From Bacteroides sp. (GTDB lineage: Bacteria; Bacteroidota; Bacteroidia; Bacteroidales; SM23-62), in assembly GCA_030667765.1 (NCBI GenBank), contig DAOUVF010000065.1, positions 1-10,352 of the forward strand: a DNA stretch of 10,352 nt, in the 5' to 3' direction. Shown piece after piece: positions 7,516-10,352 of this stretch (within the stretch, counting starts at the first letter, position 1; each line of letters begins with the position of its first letter). The notes beneath the pieces are model-generated. The model worked only from the letters and a program-made list of their open reading frames with translations. It was not told the origin of the DNA and ran no database searches. A program made the translations under genes and the position numbers.

Positions 7516-9525
7516 TCATGGCCTTATCATGACAAGGAATTCATCTTCACTGATGATGGGGATATCGAGGGTTTCGACTTTTTTCAGTTTGCTTGGGCCT
7601 ATCCCCTCTCCACCAAGCAGGTAATCTGTACGCGAGGATATAGACCCTGCATTCTTCCCTCCATTCGCTTCGATGAGTTGTTTCAATTCATCCCGGGAAT
7701 GCGTTTCGAAAGAACCGGAAATGACAAAGGTAAGTCCTTCGAGTTTGTTACCGGTCTTTGCCTGTTCGGGGTCCATACTGAATTGGAGTCCCGCAAATTC
7801 CAGTTTATCCATTAAATGCCGGCTTTTCGGATCATTGAAAAACTGTATGATGCTTTCGGCGATCCGCTCGCCAACTTCATCGGCCGCCACCAATGCTTCA
7901 TAATCTGCACTGCGAAGCCGGTCCACCGAGCTAAAATGCCTGGCGAGTTTTTTGGCCACTGTTTCCCCCACATACCTTATACCCAGTGCAAACAATACCC
8001 TTTCAAAGGGGACATCCCTTGAATTGTCAATGCTGTCGATCAGGTTGGAAGCCGATTTCTCAGCAAAGCGCTCCAGCCGCAGGAGATCCTCCTTCCGCAG
8101 GCTGTAGAGATCCCCGGCATCCTGTATGAGTCCCACATTAAATAATTGCTCAATAGTGGCCTCTGCTGTACCGATATCCATGGCCTTGCGGCTGATAAAA
8201 TGTTCTATTCTTCCCCTGATCTGGGGCGGGCATCCGTATTCGTTGGGACAATAATGGGCGGCTTCCCCTTCTGTACGGACCAGCTGGGTGCCGCACTCGG
8301 GACAACTGTCAATGAAAACAAAAGCTGCACTGTCCCCGTCACGTGATGCCAGGTTGATGCCGACGATCTTTGGGATGATATCACCTCCTTTCTCAACATA
8401 TACCTCATCCCCAAGCCGTATATCCAGCAGCTTGATCTGGTCTGCATTATGAAGGGAAGCCCGTTTTACAATTGTCCCTGCCAGCTGTACCGGTTCAAGG
8501 TTGGCCACCGGCGTAACAGCCCCTGTTCTTCCTACCTGGAAATCAACACTTAACAACCGGCTCACAGCCTGTTCCGCCTTGAATTTGTAGGCGATGGCCC
8601 ACCTGGGGGACTTAGCCGTGAAGCCAAGCTGTTCCTGCCGATCATAGCGGTTGACCTTGATCACTATCCCGTCGATATCAAAAGGCAGGCCTTTCCTCCT
8701 TTCTTCCCAGTCCCTGATATAGGTGAACAAATCCTGTATGTTCTCAAACTTCCTGATGTACCCGGGGATCTTGAATCCCCATTCACGGGCTGCTGTAAGA
8801 TTTTCAAAATGTGAGGAGAAGGGGAGGTTCTCCCCCAGCATGTGATAAAGGAAGCAATCCAGGGGCCTTTTGGCAACAAGCGATGAGTTCTGCAGCTTGA
8901 GGGTACCGGCTGTGGCATTTCTGGGATTGGCGAATACATCTTCTCCGGCCGCCTGCCGCTGTTCATTCAGCCGGCCAAATCCTTCGTGGGACATGAAGAT
9001 CTCACCACGGATCTCAAATGACTGTGGATGATCTTTTCCCCTGAGTACCAATGGAATGCTTCGGATCGTCCGGACATTGTCAGTAACCACATCCCCGCGC
9101 AGCCCGTCACCCCGGGTTACGGCCTGGACCAGACTGCTGTTTTCGTAACTGAGGCCTATGGCCACGCCATCGTATTTCAATTCAGCCACATATTCGAAAT
9201 CATCCCCTATCAGTTTCCTTACCCTTGCATCAAATTCCAGGACCTCTTCCTCTGTGTACGTATTTGAAAGGGAGAGCATTGGGTATTTATGAGCCACCTG
9301 GAGGAATTCCCTGTTCAGGTCACTGCCCACCCTCTGGCTCGGACTGTTAACATCACTGAATGCCGGGAATTCCTTCTCCAGTGCCTGCAATTCATTCATC
9401 AATATATCATATTCGAAATCAGTGATCTCGGGCTGTGATAAGATATAATAACGGTAATTGTGATGCCGGAGAGCTTCCCGCAATTCCTTTATCCTTTTAT
9501 CTGCAGCCGCTTTGTCCATGGTCAT
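7516..9525 (-). CDS. ligA: NAD+-dependent DNA ligase LigA
   Basis: LigA seals nicks in DNA using NAD+ as adenylate donor, in Okazaki-fragment joining and repair. It has 669 aa, the normal length. Domains in order: the NAD+-binding Ia region (1-70, HHNYRYYILSQPEITDFEYD at 21-40); the adenylation domain with catalytic Lys117 in ELKYDG (115-120), TRGDG (137-141), GEIFM (174-178), FDIDGIVIKVN (282-292) and the WAIAYKFKAEQA segment; the OB fold (VGRTGAVTPVANLEPV at 331-346, RASLHN); a four-cysteine zinc finger (Cys408, 411, 426, 432); a helix-hairpin-helix region (about 440-565); and a C-terminal BRCT domain (about 593-669). At 449-457 the usual MDI-xGLG stretch reads MDIGTAEAT, one residue short and without GLG. 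Met3 (ATG at 9519) is an alternative start. A near-consensus promoter lies at 9548-9578. The gene is divergent from the serine protease gene. Confidence 0.98.
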   Translation of the reverse strand: MTMDKAAADKRIKELREALRHHNYRYYILSQPEITDFEYDILMNELQALEKEFPAFSDVNSPSQRVGSDLNREFLQVAHKYPMLSLSNTYTEEEVLEFDARVRKLIGDDFEYVAELKYDGVAIGLSYENSSLVQAVTRGDGLRGDVVTDNVRTIRSIPLVLRGKDHPQSFEIRGEIFMSHEGFGRLNEQRQAAGEDVFANPRNATAGTLKLQNSSLVAKRPLDCFLYHMLGENLPFSSHFENLTAAREWGFKIPGYIRKFENIQDLFTYIRDWEERRKGLPFDIDGIVIKVNRYDRQEQLGFTAKSPRWAIAYKFKAEQAVSRLLSVDFQVGRTGAVTPVANLEPVQLAGTIVKRASLHNADQIKLLDIRLGDEVYVEKGGDIIPKIVGINLASRDGDSAAFVFIDSCPECGTQLVRTEGEAAHYCPNEYGCPPQIRGRIEHFISRKAMDIGTAEATIEQLFNVGLIQDAGDLYSLRKEDLLRLERFAEKSASNLIDSIDNSRDVPFERVLFALGIRYVGETVAKKLARHFSSVDRLRSADYEALVAADEVGERIAESIIQFFNDPKSRHLMDKLEFAGLQFSMDPEQAKTGNKLEGLTFVISGSFETHSRDELKQLIEANGGKNAGSISSRTDYLLGGEGIGPSKLKKVETLDIPIISEDEFLVMIRP

Positions 9526-9547
9526 AATTAATGCTGTCTTCCGGATA

Positions 9548-9578
9548 TAAAAATAATGTTTAAATTGTTACATCTCAA
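9548..9578 (-). promoter_or_regulatory. Predicted ligA promoter, Bacteroidota type
   Basis: On the minus strand there is a TTG (plus-strand CAA at 9576-9578), 20 bases, then TATTTTTA (plus-strand 9548-9555). This matches the primary sigma factor pattern TTG-N17-23-TAnnTTTG with one mismatch in the last base of the -7 box. The start codon at 9525 lies 22 bases downstream of the box, so a short leader is expected. It overlaps the opposing promoter for the serine protease. Confidence 0.55.
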
Positions 9579-9594
9579 CGTATGAGTATATTTG
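9565..9594 (+). promoter_or_regulatory. Predicted promoter of the lysyl-endopeptidase-like gene
   Basis: TTG at 9565-9567, then 19 bases, then TATATTTG at 9587-9594: an exact match in sequence and spacing to the Bacteroidota consensus TTG-N19-TAnnTTTG. Transcription should begin near 9599-9602, leaving a leader of about 20 bases before the ATG at 9619. A T-rich run (9595-9607) follows the box. This is the best promoter in the window. Confidence 0.7.
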
Positions 9595-9618
9595 CTTTTT
9601 TATTTTTCCAGATTTGCA

Positions 9619-10352
9619 ATGAGACTGTTTTTACATTGTATGGTTTTCTTTCTGGCATTCCCAATCCACCAGGGCGCATACGCACAGTTAAGCCACGGGG
9701 GGAAACCAATCGGGACCGGGACCATGAAATCATCATTCCAGTGGATAAGCCTGGATGATGCCAGGGTTGATGAGCTATTGCTGGAAGACCAGGCGGATGC
9801 CATAAGGGGTATGAAAAACACTCGTATTGCGAGGGAAATCCCGGTATCTCTGAACCCGGAAAGGGACGGGACCTGGGAATGGAGGCATGACGGTACCAGG
9901 ATATGGAGACTCGGTATCAGGGGTAAAGGAGCCAGGGCCCTTGGGATTGTTTTTAACCGGTATTTCCTCGAAGAAGGGGCCAGGCTTTTTTTGTATGATC
10001 CGATGATGAAAAAGGTTCTCGGCGCCTATAGCAATGAGAATAACAAATCCTCAGCCATGCTTCCAGTGAGTTATTTACCCGGTGAGGAGCTGATCATACA
10101 GCTGGAAATTCCCTTTGAACTTGTTGACTATGGAGAGCTTCAGGTAGGAACGGTCCGATATGCCTACCAGCCTGTTTTTGAGGATAAATCCTTGTACGAT
10201 GGTTATTTTGGCCGGGCCGATACCTGTAATATTGATATTAACTGCCCTGCAGGGAATGACTGGCAGCTGCTGAAAAGATCTGTTGTCCGGATTGTCAACG
10301 CTGAATTATGCACCGGAGTGCTGGTAAATAATACAAATGAGGACGGGAAACC
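9619..10352 (+). CDS. Secreted lysyl-endopeptidase-like (S1 family) serine protease, N-terminal part; 3' end outside window
   Basis: The frame is open for 244 codons to the window edge, so only the prepro region and the first residues of the protease are present. Residues 1-22 form a signal peptide (MRLFLHCMVFFLAF, then AYA-Q). Residues 23 to about 190 are a pro-domain of the kind seen in exported Bacteroidota proteases, with WEWRHDGTRIWRLGIRGKGA (86-105), LFLYDP (123-128) and GAYSNENN (135-142). The protease begins with CNIDINCPAG (203-212) and CTGVLVNN (231-238), close to the mature N-terminus of Achromobacter lysyl endopeptidase (CNIDxxCP, CTGxLVNNT). The pro-region length also fits that enzyme. 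The catalytic His, Asp and Ser and the specificity pocket lie beyond the edge, so activity and lysine preference cannot be judged. A C-terminal T9SS sorting domain is likely in such proteins but not visible. Residue 8 (ATG at 9640) is an alternative start; the strong promoter fits the first ATG. Confidence 0.85.
   Translation, partial: MRLFLHCMVFFLAFPIHQGAYAQLSHGGKPIGTGTMKSSFQWISLDDARVDELLLEDQADAIRGMKNTRIAREIPVSLNPERDGTWEWRHDGTRIWRLGIRGKGARALGIVFNRYFLEEGARLFLYDPMMKKVLGAYSNENNKSSAMLPVSYLPGEELIIQLEIPFELVDYGELQVGTVRYAYQPVFEDKSLYDGYFGRADTCNIDINCPAGNDWQLLKRSVVRIVNAELCTGVLVNNTNEDGK

Noticed and set aside
7468..7815. Plus-strand open frame of 115 codons opposite the end of ligA
   Set aside because: It lies over the conserved BRCT domain of ligA on the other strand and has no recognisable motif or promoter.

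Overview
The window comes from a Bacteroidota genome, probably in or near the Bacteroidales/Marinilabiliales; I cannot place it more precisely. Four things point there: a long SecA (1116 aa) with the insertions and tail typical of that phylum; a secreted multidomain protease ending in a type IX secretion (T9SS) sorting domain; promoters of the TTG-N19/20-TAnnTTTG type; and no Shine-Dalgarno-like sequences before most genes. All of the window is accounted for by six protein genes and short gaps of 35 to 93 bases. I see no RNA gene, mobile element, CRISPR array or sizeable repeat.

Layout. (1) 1-2471, minus: a secreted papain-family (C1A) cysteine protease with lectin-like, PKD, Ig-like and PPC-like domains, cut by the window edge inside its T9SS sorting domain. 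(2) 2552-5902, plus: secA, the preprotein translocase motor, divergent from the protease. (3) 5938-6825, minus: dapA, convergent with secA. (4) 6875-7423, minus: a small Bacteroidota-type protein of unknown function with a GTG start. (5) 7516-9525, minus: ligA, NAD+-dependent DNA ligase. Genes 5, 4 and 3 run in the same direction (ligA, unknown gene, dapA) and may be partly co-transcribed, although dapA has a possible promoter of its own. (6) 9619 to the end, plus: a secreted lysyl-endopeptidase-like serine protease, cut by the right edge and divergent from ligA.

How they fit together. Three genes are housekeeping: protein export, lysine/peptidoglycan precursor synthesis, and DNA replication/repair. 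They are flanked by two exported proteases of unrelated catalytic classes. Both proteases carry N-terminal signal peptides and so should cross the inner membrane by the Sec route that SecA powers. The first then crosses the outer membrane by T9SS; this is likely but not visible for the second.

I found no evidence of a new multi-gene system. The points most worth a second look are the altered active-site loop of the cysteine protease, the back-to-back promoters between ligA and the serine protease, the changed putative lysine-feedback residues in DapA, the missing zinc-binding tail of SecA, and the uncharacterised gene between ligA and dapA.
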